This document shows, one piece after another, positions 8,758-17,278 of a stretch of DNA of 64,000 nucleotides (positions are counted from its first letter, which is position 1; every line of letters starts with the position of its first letter). The position numbers and the translations under genes were made by a program. Source of the DNA: Hyphococcus aureus (GTDB taxonomy: Bacteria > Pseudomonadota > Alphaproteobacteria > Caulobacterales > Parvularculaceae); contig NZ_JBHRSH010000001.1 of assembly GCF_042643165.1 (NCBI RefSeq), positions 2,480,001 to 2,544,000 of the forward strand, given 5' to 3'. The notes beneath the pieces were generated by a model, which was given only the letters and a program-made list of their open reading frames with translations, did not search any database and was not told the DNA's origin.

Positions 8758-10431
8758 ATGGGCGCTGATTTGTCCCGTTTGGTCATCTGCCTTTATCTTT
8801 TTGCGCTTGGCGCTTGCGTCACGGTCGATGCGCCGCCTTTTCCGGCAGAGCCTGCGCTGGCGGCAAGCGAGACGCAGGGGGAGGGTGACGCAGCTGCGCG
8901 CATCCGCGCCGATGTCGCCTGGCTCGCGGATGATGCGCGCGAAGGGCGGGAAACCGGAACGCAAGGCTACCGGGAAGCGGCGGATTATGTCGCTGCGCGT
9001 ATGGCGGGATTGGGTCTTGAACCCGGCGCAAAGGGCGGCTGGATGCAGGAGGTTCCGTTTGTCGCCGGAACGCCGGTGCTGGACGCAGCCTCGCTGTCGG
9101 TGACATCGCCCGATGGTGCGCTTCACAAATTAGAAAGCCTCAAGGATTTCATTATTTACCCGTCTCTCGCCGCAGACGCCTTTTCAATCATGCAGGCGCC
9201 GGCGGTATTCATCGGCTTTGGCGTTCATGCGCCGGAATTCGGATATGATGATTTCGCGGATGTCGATGTCGAAGGAAAAGTCGTCGTTTATTTCTCCGGA
9301 AGCCCCGATATTTTCGACAATGAAAGCCGCGCGCATTTCAACTCAAACAGTCTGAAAATGAAAGAAGCGTCCGCGCGCGGCGCCATTGGCGCGATCATGC
9401 TGACAACGACACAAGACGAACAACGCACGCCATGGGAGCGCCGGGTCGCCAACCCGAATTATTCAATCATGAGTTGGAAATGGCCGGACGGGCGCGTTGA
9501 TACGTCGGGAGCGAACATTGAGGCCACCGCCATACTTCATCCGCAACAGGCGGCGCTTTTATTCAAGGGCGCACCCGTCAGTTATCAAGCGGCGCGGGCC
9601 GCCGCTGATGATGCGGGCGGTCCCGTGGGCGGGTTCGACCTTGCTGTGCGCGTTTTCATGACCGGCGCGATGAAGCGGAGCAATTTATCGAGCCCCAATG
9701 TTGTAGGGCTCATTCCCGGCTCCGACCCGGTGCTGAAAAACGAATATGTGATTCTGACGGCGCATCTCGATCATATCGGCGTCAATGGCCGCCTTGTCGA
9801 TGAGGGCAAGGACGGGATCAATAACGGGGCAATGGACAATGCGACAGGCGTTGCGACGATGCTTGAGGCGGCGCTGCGTTTTATAGAGGAAGGCGCGCCA
9901 AAGCGCAGTGTTATGATCGTCGCGGTCACGGCTGAGGAAAAAGGGCTTCTTGGCGCTGATTATTTTGCGCATTTTCCGACCATCGGGCGGGGCGAGATGG
10001 TCGCTAATGTCAATCTCGATATGCCGGTGATGTTGCATGCGTTTACGGATGTAATCGCATTCGGCGCCGAGCGCTCTTCCATCGGACCGGTTATGAAGGC
10101 TGCGCTCAAAGAAACCGGCATCGCGCTGGCGCCGGACCCGATCCCTCAGCTTGGCATTTTTACCCGCTCGGATCACTACCGCTTTGTAGAACAGGGTGTG
10201 CCGTCGATCTTTTTATGGACAGGTTTCGCCAATGGGGGTGAAGAAAAATTCTGGGACTTCTACAAGAACCACTATCACAAGCCGAGCGACGATATCTCTC
10301 AACCGATCTTGTATGACGACCTCGCGCGCTTCGCGGAGATTAATTACATCATCGCGCGCGCCATTGCCGATGCGCCAGAAAAACCGGTGTGGAACATAGG
10401 TGATTTCTTCGGCGACCTGTTCGCAAAATAA
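8758..10431 (+). CDS. M28-family zinc aminopeptidase, lipoprotein
   Basis: This zinc exopeptidase of 557 residues is probably anchored to the envelope. The ATG at 8758 has GGAG close upstream and gives a lipoprotein signal (MGADLSRLVICLYLFALGAC, lipobox LGAC). The upstream in-frame GTG at 8695 would spoil it. The N-terminal and inserted PA-like domain covers about residues 45-300. The M28 catalytic domain follows, with metal and catalytic motifs HLDHIG, NNGAMDNATG, TAEEKGLLGADYF and NVNLDMP, and a late SDHYRF motif that supplies the last ligand region. It is probably monocistronic and ends at a strong terminator. The peptide substrate is unknown. Confidence 0.9.
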   Translation: MGADLSRLVICLYLFALGACVTVDAPPFPAEPALAASETQGEGDAAARIRADVAWLADDAREGRETGTQGYREAADYVAARMAGLGLEPGAKGGWMQEVPFVAGTPVLDAASLSVTSPDGALHKLESLKDFIIYPSLAADAFSIMQAPAVFIGFGVHAPEFGYDDFADVDVEGKVVVYFSGSPDIFDNESRAHFNSNSLKMKEASARGAIGAIMLTTTQDEQRTPWERRVANPNYSIMSWKWPDGRVDTSGANIEATAILHPQQAALLFKGAPVSYQAARAAADDAGGPVGGFDLAVRVFMTGAMKRSNLSSPNVVGLIPGSDPVLKNEYVILTAHLDHIGVNGRLVDEGKDGINNGAMDNATGVATMLEAALRFIEEGAPKRSVMIVAVTAEEKGLLGADYFAHFPTIGRGEMVANVNLDMPVMLHAFTDVIAFGAERSSIGPVMKAALKETGIALAPDPIPQLGIFTRSDHYRFVEQGVPSIFLWTGFANGGEEKFWDFYKNHYHKPSDDISQPILYDDLARFAEINYIIARAIADAPEKPVWNIGDFFGDLFAK

Positions 10432-10455
10432 AAACGGCCCCATGGGGGCCGTTTT
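10431..10455 (+). terminator. Intrinsic terminator, possibly bidirectional
   Basis: The inverted repeat AAAACGGCCCC / GGGGCCGTTTT (11 bp) with a 3-nt loop overlaps the last base of the M28 stop codon. It has a T-run on the plus strand and an A-run on the 5' side, so it can also serve the convergent SIMPL gene. Confidence 0.85.
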
Positions 10456-10478
10456 CTTGCCAGTTGTCGGAGCGATTT

Positions 10479-11198
10479 CTATTCGATCTCGTAAACAAGT
10501 GAGACAGTGACATTTACTTCTGACTCACCCGCTTCCATGGGGACATTGGCGGCTGAGTCCGCCATCTCCATGCGCGCCGAATACATTTTAGGTTGCGGCG
10601 TCTGGGCGTAGCCTTCCTGAATATAGAGAAGCTTACCCAAGCGAACGCCAGCGGCGTCAGTCAGGAGTGAGGCTTTTGATTTTGCATCGGCGACAGCGTT
10701 GCGGCGCGCCTCATCATAAAGCGGCTTCGGTTCGGAAAACGAAAAAGAAACGCCGCCCAGATTATTGGCGCCGGACTGCACCGCCTGGTCGATGACCGAG
10801 CCTGCATCAGACAGATCGCGCAGGCGCACCGTGACGCTATTCGAAGCGGTAAAGCCGATCACTTCCGGCTGGGACCGGTTCTTTTCATAATTATAGCGCG
10901 GGCTGACCGACAGCCCCGACGTCTGAATGTCCTTGGCGGCGATGCCGAGATCTTTCAGTTTTTTGATCGTCGCGCTCATATCTGCGGAATTCTGGCGCAG
11001 GGCGGCGGCCGCGGTAGGCGCCTCGCTTTGAACCCCGATAGAGATCACCGCCATGTCCGGCGCCGCGGCGGCGCGGCCTTCGCCGGAGACGCTGATGGTG
11101 CGGGGCGCGTCGGCGGAATCGGCGGCGTTGGCGGCAGGCGCGGCGCAGCCCGCCATCATGATGGCGGCTGCGGCGGCGGGAAGGGTGGCTGAACGCAT
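10479..11198 (-). CDS. SIMPL-domain (DUF541) lipoprotein
   Basis: The product has 239 residues. The ATG at 11198 is preceded by a good AAGGAG site and gives a lipoprotein signal peptide (MRSATLPAAAAAIMMAGC, lipobox MAGC); an upstream in-frame extension to 11300 lacks both. The mature part matches the SIMPL/DUF541 fold: RTISVSGEGRAAAAPDMAVI at the start, KLKDLGIAAKDIQTSGLSV, NSVTVRLRDLSDAGSVIDQA and SLLTDAAGVRLGKLLYIQEG. SIMPL proteins are periplasmic or outer-membrane proteins, some linked to oxidative stress, with no defined enzymatic activity. It converges with the M28 peptidase gene. Confidence 0.9.
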   Translation of the reverse strand: MRSATLPAAAAAIMMAGCAAPAANAADSADAPRTISVSGEGRAAAAPDMAVISIGVQSEAPTAAAALRQNSADMSATIKKLKDLGIAAKDIQTSGLSVSPRYNYEKNRSQPEVIGFTASNSVTVRLRDLSDAGSVIDQAVQSGANNLGGVSFSFSEPKPLYDEARRNAVADAKSKASLLTDAAGVRLGKLLYIQEGYAQTPQPKMYSARMEMADSAANVPMEAGESEVNVTVSLVYEIE

Positions 11199-11400
11199 GA
11201 AAAAGCTCCTTTTCTTGGTGAAACCGCTGTGGCGGCCTGTCGCGGCGAAAACATGGCGGCGATTTAACCGCAATATGTCAACGCGTCGAAGCGCCTTCAA
11301 GTTCGGGTGAGGCGGTTGAAAAAGGGCTTTTCCAGCGGGCTTTCACCGGCTTTCGATTGCTGATAATAGGGCGCTCCCGTCAGGCGGCCCGCCGCCTTCC

Positions 11401-11477
11401 GGGCCTGTAGCTCAATTGGTTAGAGCTGGCGGCTCATAACCGCTAGGTTGGGGGTTCGAGTCCCTCCGGGCCCACCA
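11401..11477 (+). tRNA. tRNA with CAU anticodon, probably tRNA-Ile2 (lysidine-modified)
   Basis: A full cloverleaf can be drawn: acceptor GGGCCTG / CGGGCCC with one G-T pair, D-arm GCTC/GAGC, anticodon stem GGCGG/CCGCT around loop CTCATAA, T-arm GGGGG-TTCGAGT-CCCTC, and an encoded CCA end. The anticodon CAT could be Met or Ile2. The GGGCC acceptor stem and the CTCATAA loop resemble tRNA-Ile(CAU) rather than elongator or initiator Met, so TilS-modified Ile2 is preferred. Its last 17 bp are repeated at 19207-19223. Confidence 0.92.
11461..11477 (+). repeat. Direct repeat copy 1 (tRNA 3' end), candidate attachment site
   Basis: TCCCTCCGGGCCCACCA forms the T-stem end, acceptor 3' strand and CCA of the tRNA. 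An identical 17-bp copy occurs at 19207-19223 in the same orientation. Flanking bases differ on both sides. This is the usual geometry of attL/attR for islands that integrate into tRNA 3' ends. Confidence 0.6.
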
Positions 11478-11518
11478 CTATGCTATAATCTCATTGTGGC
11501 TGGCTTTGGCGTTTCCAA

Positions 11519-12757
11519 TTAAAACTGGCCATGGTTCGCAGGCTCCGCGAAGCCATCATTCAGCACCGCAAGCGTCAGGTAAGCGCGTTCCGCCGTGATG
11601 CGATATTCGACAAGCGCCTGTTCCGTGAGTGTTAGCGTGCGGCGCGCCGCTGTGAGATCGCCGAGAGCAACCGCGCCTATAGTGTAACCCTTTTTGAGCC
11701 GGTCCATTGCGCTCCGCGCTTGGCGGACGGCGTCTTCGGCGTTGTTAAAATTCTTTGAGGCGGTTTTGGCCGCGCGCTTAGCCTGTTCATAGCGGCGTAC
11801 AGCATCGAGTTCGGACGCTCTCAATCTTGCTGAGGCGGCGACAGCCTGACTGCCCGCTTCCGCCGCGGCGGCGCGGCGCGCGCGACCGCCGAGCGGAATC
11901 GAGACTGTCGCCATAACGCTTGTCTCATTGCCGCCGAACTCATTGGCGAACTGAACGCCGAAAGTCGGGTCGGCCAATTGATCGAGCCGCGCCCGTCTCG
12001 CCTTGGTTTCCATCTGATCTCGTGAAAGACGCGCTTCGCGTACGGCTGCGGATTCGGGCGCTTCGGCTTCCATCAGCGCAATGATGCGCGCCTCGTCCCA
12101 CTCGAGCGCGACAGGGCTCGCCGGGATGACAAGGTCGGGAAAAGCCGCAGCGAGATTCGCCATTGCATTTTCCGCCTCAGTCACTTTGCGGTCGGCTTCA
12201 AGGAGAAGGAGAGCAGATTCGGCGCTGAGCTGATTAACATAGATCTGACGGCTGGCGCCGAGTTTCACCGCTTTCTCTTCTGCGATAGCCAATTGCTGTG
12301 CATCGTTCGCCAGACGCCGGGCTGTCAGCGAGGCCTCTGTGGCTGCGCGCCAGTCTGTCCATAGCGCCACGAATTCGAGGAGAGCGTCTTTGCGCGTATT
12401 CTCATAGGCGGCTTCGGTTTTTTCGACCTCGAGCGACGCCAAGTCTTTGTCCGCACGGCGTTTGGCGGGCAGACGTACGGTCCGGCTGAGCCCGGCGTTC
12501 CATTCCGTATATTCGCTTTCGCCAAAGGCGGGGTCATCTACGGTCCGTCGCCCGCCGGTTCCGGACACAACCACTTCATACTCGCCGACGCGCAATCGCT
12601 TTGCTGTCGCGTGCGCGCGATCAAGATCGGCTTTTGCCGCCATAACCATAGGGGAAGCATCCACCGCCTTTGCAATCAACGGCTCGGGCGGCATGGCGTT
12701 CGCCGGTGCGCTGACGAAAGCGAATAGGTATGCAGCGAATAAGAACAGTCTACGCAT
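11519..12757 (-). CDS. TolC-family outer-membrane efflux protein (CzcC-like)
   Basis: This 412-residue outer-membrane channel of a heavy-metal RND pump has a signal peptide (MRRLFLFAAYLFAFVSAPAN-AM). It contains two OEP repeats rich in alanine-heavy helices: roughly residues 25-215 (PMVMAAKADLDRAHATAKRL) and 225-405 (AVREARLSRDQMETKARRAR, ending DLTAARRTLTLTEQALVEYR). The sequence VSIPLGGRARRAAAAEAGSQ is the typical inter-repeat turn. It is the last gene of the minus-strand operon, and its start overlaps the DUF3240 gene by 8 bp, which suggests translational coupling. The metal exported is not visible from this subunit. Confidence 0.87.
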   Translation of the reverse strand: MRRLFLFAAYLFAFVSAPANAMPPEPLIAKAVDASPMVMAAKADLDRAHATAKRLRVGEYEVVVSGTGGRRTVDDPAFGESEYTEWNAGLSRTVRLPAKRRADKDLASLEVEKTEAAYENTRKDALLEFVALWTDWRAATEASLTARRLANDAQQLAIAEEKAVKLGASRQIYVNQLSAESALLLLEADRKVTEAENAMANLAAAFPDLVIPASPVALEWDEARIIALMEAEAPESAAVREARLSRDQMETKARRARLDQLADPTFGVQFANEFGGNETSVMATVSIPLGGRARRAAAAEAGSQAVAASARLRASELDAVRRYEQAKRAAKTASKNFNNAEDAVRQARSAMDRLKKGYTIGAVALGDLTAARRTLTLTEQALVEYRITAERAYLTLAVLNDGFAEPANHGQF

Positions 12758-13067
12758 CGGTCAGCCGTCCAAAATCTTCAACCGGCTCCACCCAATAAGA
12801 AATCTGCGGCCGCGGGCAGGCGGTGCGAATCATCCCCGTCACATCCTCAATGCGCGGGCGCGGCAGGATCAGGATGAACATCGCCGTGCGCAGCGCGCCG
12901 CGTACGCGTTCGGCGGCGCTGGCGGGCTGCATTTTCGGCCCGCGGCCATGCGCCTCGATCATCGTATAGCCGGGCAATCGCGGTTCCATGGCGTCGAGCG
13001 CATCCGCCAGCACTGCCTCGATTTCCCGCGGGCAAATGATCGTCAGCTTGCATAAGGACGCACCCAT
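12750..13067 (-). CDS. DUF3240 family protein, PII-like, associated with RND metal efflux
   Basis: This small cytoplasmic protein has 105 residues. The pattern CKLTIICPREIEAVLADAL at the N-terminus, MIEAHGRG in the T-loop position and ISYWVEPVEDFGRL at the C-terminus matches DUF3240, a PII-like ferredoxin-fold family found almost only between czcA and czcC-type genes. Here it sits exactly in that position, overlapping the RND gene by 25 bp and the outer-membrane gene by 8 bp. It may sense metal or a nucleotide and tune the pump, but this is inference from the PII fold. Confidence 0.8.
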   Translation of the reverse strand: MGASLCKLTIICPREIEAVLADALDAMEPRLPGYTMIEAHGRGPKMQPASAAERVRGALRTAMFILILPRPRIEDVTGMIRTACPRPQISYWVEPVEDFGRLTDA

Positions 13068-16000
13068 GCGACCTCCTTGGAAAGTGTTGTGGCTTCGCGT
13101 TCAGTGCCGAAACGCCGGTAAAGCAGTGGCAGGAGGAAGAGCGTGAGAACGGTGGAGGATACGAGGCCGCCGATCACCACAATCGCGAGGGGGCGCTGGA
13201 TTTCCGATCCGGGTCCTGAGGCGAAGAGCAAGGGAACAAGTCCGAAAGCGGCGGTCAGCGCTGTCATCAGAACAGGGCGCAGCCGCCGCACAGCGCCCTG
13301 CCGCACAACATATTCCGCGCCGAAGCCGAGCGCTTTCAGATCGTTGAAATGCGTGACGAGGACGAGGCCGTTCAACACAGCGATGCCTAACAGTGCAATG
13401 AAGCCGACCGAGGCCGGTACGGATAAATATTGTCCGGATATTGCGAGCGCGATAATGCCGCCTACCAGCGCGAAGGGAATATTGAAAAAAATGAGCAACG
13501 CTTGGCGCAAGGAACGGAGCGTAGCAAACAGAACGACGAAGATCAGCGCCAAAGACAAAGGCACCATGACGGAAAGCTGCGCGGCGGCGCGCTGCTGGTT
13601 TTCGAACTCGCCGCCCCAGGTAAGGCGGTACCCGGCGGGGAGGGGGCCCATGGCGGCGACGGCGGCCTGTGCGTCTTCGACGAAGCTCACAAGGTCGCGG
13701 CCCGACACAAAGGCTTGTACGACTGCATAGCGCGAGCCATTTTCACGATCGACTGCGGCAAACCCGCCAGCGCGAACGACGCGCGCCACATCGGAAAGCA
13801 AAACCGTGCCTCCGTCCGGCGTCACCAGTCTGGCGTCCTCGAAACCGTAAACGTCAGAGGCCTTATCCGCGTCCGCGCGGATCAGGATGGGCGTGCGCCG
13901 GCCGGGCTCGATCACTTCGCCGGCTTTCACGCCTTCAAGGCGCGCGCGCAGTTCGTCCTGAACGGATAGAATATCCAGCCCGAAACGTCCGGCGCGTTCC
14001 GGATCGATGTCAATCTGAAGATATTCCGCAACATCGTTTGACGTGGTGAAGACATCCGCCGCGCCCGGCACGCCGGTGAGCGCCGTTTCAATTTGACCGG
14101 CAAGCTCTGCGAGGGTTGCGCCGTCTGGGCCGAAAATCTTCACTGCAACGTCACCGCGGGAGCCGGTGAGCATTTCCGAAACGCGCATTTCGATCGGCTG
14201 TGTGAACGAGGTTTCGATGCCTTGGAAATCCTCCATGACGGCGCGCATTTCACCGACGAGCCATTCTGTGTCCGGTCCCCGCCATTCGGAGCGCGGCGCC
14301 AGTTCGAGGAACATGTCGCTTTCATTAAGGCTCATAGGGTCGAGGCCGAGTTCGTCCGAACCGATGCGCGCAATGACATGTTTTACCTCCGGCACCCGCT
14401 CGATAAGCGCGCGCTGGATGCGCATGTCGTCGGCCTGACTCTGATCAAGGTTGATGGAAGGAAGCGAAGCCGCCTGCATCACGACCGCGCCTTCATTCAT
14501 AGTTGGCATGAAGTTTTTGCCGACGGAAAAATAGCTGATGGCTGCAAGAAAGATGGCTGCGCCCGCTGCGGCGTAAACCGGCCAGGACCGGCGCATGGCG
14601 GCGCTCAAAAGGCGCTCATAGGTCGGCGTGATCACATGCATCACCGGCGCTTCTTTTGAGCGCGCCGTCTTCAAAAGGAAGGCGGCAAGTACCGGAATGA
14701 GCGTAAGCGCGAGAATGAGCGCCGAACCGAGAGCGAAGATGATGGTAAGCGCGACAGGCGCGAACAGCTTGCCCTCGAGTCCCTGCAACGTCAGAAGCGG
14801 CATGAAAACGAGACAGATAATCAGCGTGCCTGCCGCGGTCGGCGCTGCGACCTCTCCGGCTGCTCGATAGATGATGTGAAGTTTGTTGGCGCGTCCGCCT
14901 TCGTTCAAGCGTTCGACGGCGTTCTCCGTGACGACGATGGCGCCATCGACAATCATGCCGATGGCGATGGCGAGGCCGCCAAGGCTCATGAGGTTTGCCG
15001 ACATGCCCACGGTCTGCATCAGCAGGAAAGCGGCGAGGGCGGAAAACGGAAGGATGAGCGTCACGACAAGCGCCGCCCGGAAATTGTTGAGAAACAGAAG
15101 GAGGAGGCCGATCACCAGGAGGACGGCGAGGACAAGCGCTTCGGTGACCGTGCTGACGGCCTTCTCGATTAGATCGGAACGGTTGTAGAAAACCTTGACC
15201 TCAACGCCTTCAGGAAAGCTCGTAGCGAGTTCGTCAAGGCGGGCTTCGACGCCCGCGACCACCTTGCGGCCGTCCGCGCCGCGAAGGGCGACGACGATGC
15301 CTTCGACGGCCTCGCCTTCGCCGTCCTTGGTGACGGAGCCATAACGCGTCAACGATTCGTTGGTGACGTTCGCCACATCCCCGACTCGGACGACGCCGGT
15401 CCCGGTCCGCCGCACCACCAGCGTTTCAATGTCATCAGCCGTGGCGACGGCGCCGAGACTGCGCACCACCAGCGTTTCCTCGCCATCGGTAAGCCGGCCT
15501 GCGCCGTCATTGCGATTGTTTTGCTCGAGTGCGCTGCGCAGATTGTTGAGGCTGACGCCAGCGGCGGCCATGGCCGCTTCATCCGGCGCCACGTTGAAGG
15601 TGCGCACCCTTCCGCCAAGCGAGTTTACATCAGCGACGCCCGGCAATGTTCTAAGCGACGGGCGGATCACCCAGTCGAGAAGGGAACGGCGCTCTTCGAG
15701 TGAAAGATCGCCGCCTTCGATGGTGAACATGAAAAGCTCGGATAGCGCCGTGGAGATCGGCGCGAGTCCGCCCGAAACCGTTGAAGGCAGGTCTGGCAGA
15801 ACCGCAGACAGGCGCTCGCTTACTTGCTGGCGCGCCCAATAGACATCGGCGCCGTCCTCAAAATCGATGGTGATGTCGGCGATGGCGTATTTCGTCTTGG
15901 CTCGCATGACTTTTTGCCGGGGAATGCCGAGAAGCTCCATCTCCAACGGACGCACAACGCGCGTTTCGACTTCTTCCGGGGTCATGCCGGGCGCTTTCAT

Positions 16001-16150
16001 GATGATCTTGACTTGTGTCGGCGCAATTTCGGGGAAAGCGTCGATGGGCAGCCGCAGCGCCGCAACGGCCCCTGCCGCCGCGAGAAGCGTGGCAAGGCCG
16101 AGGATGAACATGCGCTGCGTGAGCGAGAAATCGATCAGCCGGTCCAGCAT
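13043..16150 (-). CDS. CusA/CzcA-family heavy-metal efflux RND transporter
   Basis: This 1035-residue proton-driven inner-membrane pump forms the core of a tripartite exporter. The topology is the RND one: TM1 at about residues 12-30, a large periplasmic loop, TM2-6 at about 335-480, a second periplasmic loop, and TM8-12 near the end (FGLVPLLFASGPGSEIQRPL). TM4 reads AIAIGMIVDGAIVVTENAVE. The Asp and Glu typical of heavy-metal RND proteins are present (VDG and TEN), but the first Asp of the CzcA-type DFG motif is Ala-Ile-Gly, so divalent-metal specificity by analogy with CzcA is unsafe. The ATG at 16150 starts 2 nt after the adaptor gene's stop. Confidence 0.92.
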   Translation of the reverse strand: MLDRLIDFSLTQRMFILGLATLLAAAGAVAALRLPIDAFPEIAPTQVKIIMKAPGMTPEEVETRVVRPLEMELLGIPRQKVMRAKTKYAIADITIDFEDGADVYWARQQVSERLSAVLPDLPSTVSGGLAPISTALSELFMFTIEGGDLSLEERRSLLDWVIRPSLRTLPGVADVNSLGGRVRTFNVAPDEAAMAAAGVSLNNLRSALEQNNRNDGAGRLTDGEETLVVRSLGAVATADDIETLVVRRTGTGVVRVGDVANVTNESLTRYGSVTKDGEGEAVEGIVVALRGADGRKVVAGVEARLDELATSFPEGVEVKVFYNRSDLIEKAVSTVTEALVLAVLLVIGLLLLFLNNFRAALVVTLILPFSALAAFLLMQTVGMSANLMSLGGLAIAIGMIVDGAIVVTENAVERLNEGGRANKLHIIYRAAGEVAAPTAAGTLIICLVFMPLLTLQGLEGKLFAPVALTIIFALGSALILALTLIPVLAAFLLKTARSKEAPVMHVITPTYERLLSAAMRRSWPVYAAAGAAIFLAAISYFSVGKNFMPTMNEGAVVMQAASLPSINLDQSQADDMRIQRALIERVPEVKHVIARIGSDELGLDPMSLNESDMFLELAPRSEWRGPDTEWLVGEMRAVMEDFQGIETSFTQPIEMRVSEMLTGSRGDVAVKIFGPDGATLAELAGQIETALTGVPGAADVFTTSNDVAEYLQIDIDPERAGRFGLDILSVQDELRARLEGVKAGEVIEPGRRTPILIRADADKASDVYGFEDARLVTPDGGTVLLSDVARVVRAGGFAAVDRENGSRYAVVQAFVSGRDLVSFVEDAQAAVAAMGPLPAGYRLTWGGEFENQQRAAAQLSVMVPLSLALIFVVLFATLRSLRQALLIFFNIPFALVGGIIALAISGQYLSVPASVGFIALLGIAVLNGLVLVTHFNDLKALGFGAEYVVRQGAVRRLRPVLMTALTAAFGLVPLLFASGPGSEIQRPLAIVVIGGLVSSTVLTLFLLPLLYRRFGTEREATTLSKEVAWVRPYAS

Positions 16151-16152
16151 CG

Positions 16153-17214
16153 CTACACCCCGCTGGCGATATTTTTAAGGGCGGCGAGTCCGGTAATGGC
16201 AACCTTGTCGCCCGGCGCAAGCTCGCCGCGCACGAGCGCGTCTTGGCGCGAACGGGAAACGACTTCGACCGGCATTGCATGAAAGCCGGTTTTCGTCTCG
16301 ACAAAGACGGTTTCAACGCCGCCAATCCTCACCACCGCTTTCGCCGGGACCAGCAGCGCGCCATCGCCCGGAACCGTTTCAAAAGTGAGCGTCAGCATGG
16401 CGCCAAGCCGCCAGTTCTGTTCGGACGGAAGCTCGACAACGACATCAAGAGAGCGTGTCTCCGAATCAATTTCCGGATCGATAAAAACAATCCTGCCTTG
16501 CTCGGAAAGATGATCGATAGTAACGGAAGCGCCAGTCTTCAGCGCTGCAGCATGGCGTTCAGCCAGTTGCGCGCGCGCCCAGAAGATGTTGCTCGTCAGA
16601 ATGGAGGCGACTGGCGCGCCGGCACCGATCATTTCTCCGGTAGCCGGCGCGACATGGGTGAGGATGCCGGCGGCGGGCGCCGTCAGGATGAACTGGCCAG
16701 GCTGGGCTCCGCGCTGGACGTATTGGAGTTGCGTTCTTAGCGCCTCATAGGCGAGCCGCGCGGAAATGGCGTCGTGATGAGCTTCGTCGGTTTCCTGTTC
16801 CGATCTTAACCCCAGTTTGAAAAGCTCGTCCGAACGTTCGGCGAGATGCGCCATATGCGCCATGGTGAGACGGCGCGCCTCCAGTTCAGCAGAGCCGTCA
16901 GCGTAGGCGGCGCTGTAGATCACAGCGACAGGATCGCCGGCTTTGACCTCGGCGCCCGGCGTCGCAAGCGTATCAACCATGACGCCGTCAAAAGGAGACG
17001 CTGCCGCCTGCAAGGCTCCGTTCGGCGCGATCACCATGGCGGATGCCGTAACGCCTTCGGACGCTTCAATCAATGAAACCGTCGCCGTCTCAACTCCCAG
17101 CGCCATGCGGGAGGCAGGAGACAGCTCGATCTCGATTTGCGCTGAAGCCGGCGCATGGATCGCCCATGTGGCCAGAAGAAAAAGCCCTGTCTGGAGTATG
17201 TTCCGCACTTTCAT
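16153..17214 (-). CDS. RND efflux periplasmic adaptor subunit (CzcB-like)
   Basis: This membrane-fusion protein of 353 residues joins the RND pump to the outer-membrane channel. I chose the ATG at 17214 because it gives a clear signal peptide (MKVRNILQTGLFLLATWAIH, APASAQ before IEIELS). The longer open frame to 17541 overlaps the sensor-kinase gene and encodes shadow sequence. The barrel-sandwich halves are visible: TLATPGAEVKAGDPVAVIYS and FILTAPAAGILTHVAPATGE with GAGAPVASI. A short coiled-coil hairpin between them (ARRLTMAHMAHLAERSDELF) is followed by the beta-barrel (ARAQLAERHAAALKTGASVT). There is no extra metal-binding His-rich N-terminus as in classical CzcB. Confidence 0.88.
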   Translation of the reverse strand: MKVRNILQTGLFLLATWAIHAPASAQIEIELSPASRMALGVETATVSLIEASEGVTASAMVIAPNGALQAAASPFDGVMVDTLATPGAEVKAGDPVAVIYSAAYADGSAELEARRLTMAHMAHLAERSDELFKLGLRSEQETDEAHHDAISARLAYEALRTQLQYVQRGAQPGQFILTAPAAGILTHVAPATGEMIGAGAPVASILTSNIFWARAQLAERHAAALKTGASVTIDHLSEQGRIVFIDPEIDSETRSLDVVVELPSEQNWRLGAMLTLTFETVPGDGALLVPAKAVVRIGGVETVFVETKTGFHAMPVEVVSRSRQDALVRGELAPGDKVAITGLAALKNIASGV

Positions 17215-17278
17215 CTCAAAGACCCCCACGACCGCTCCATGCCTCGCGGGAACCTTTGTTACGCTGGGCTTGCTGACA

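Noticed and set aside
11483..11488. TATAAT box just after the CAU tRNA
   Set aside because: It points rightward into the 3' end of the minus-strand efflux operon and has no credible -35 element, so it is probably fortuitous.
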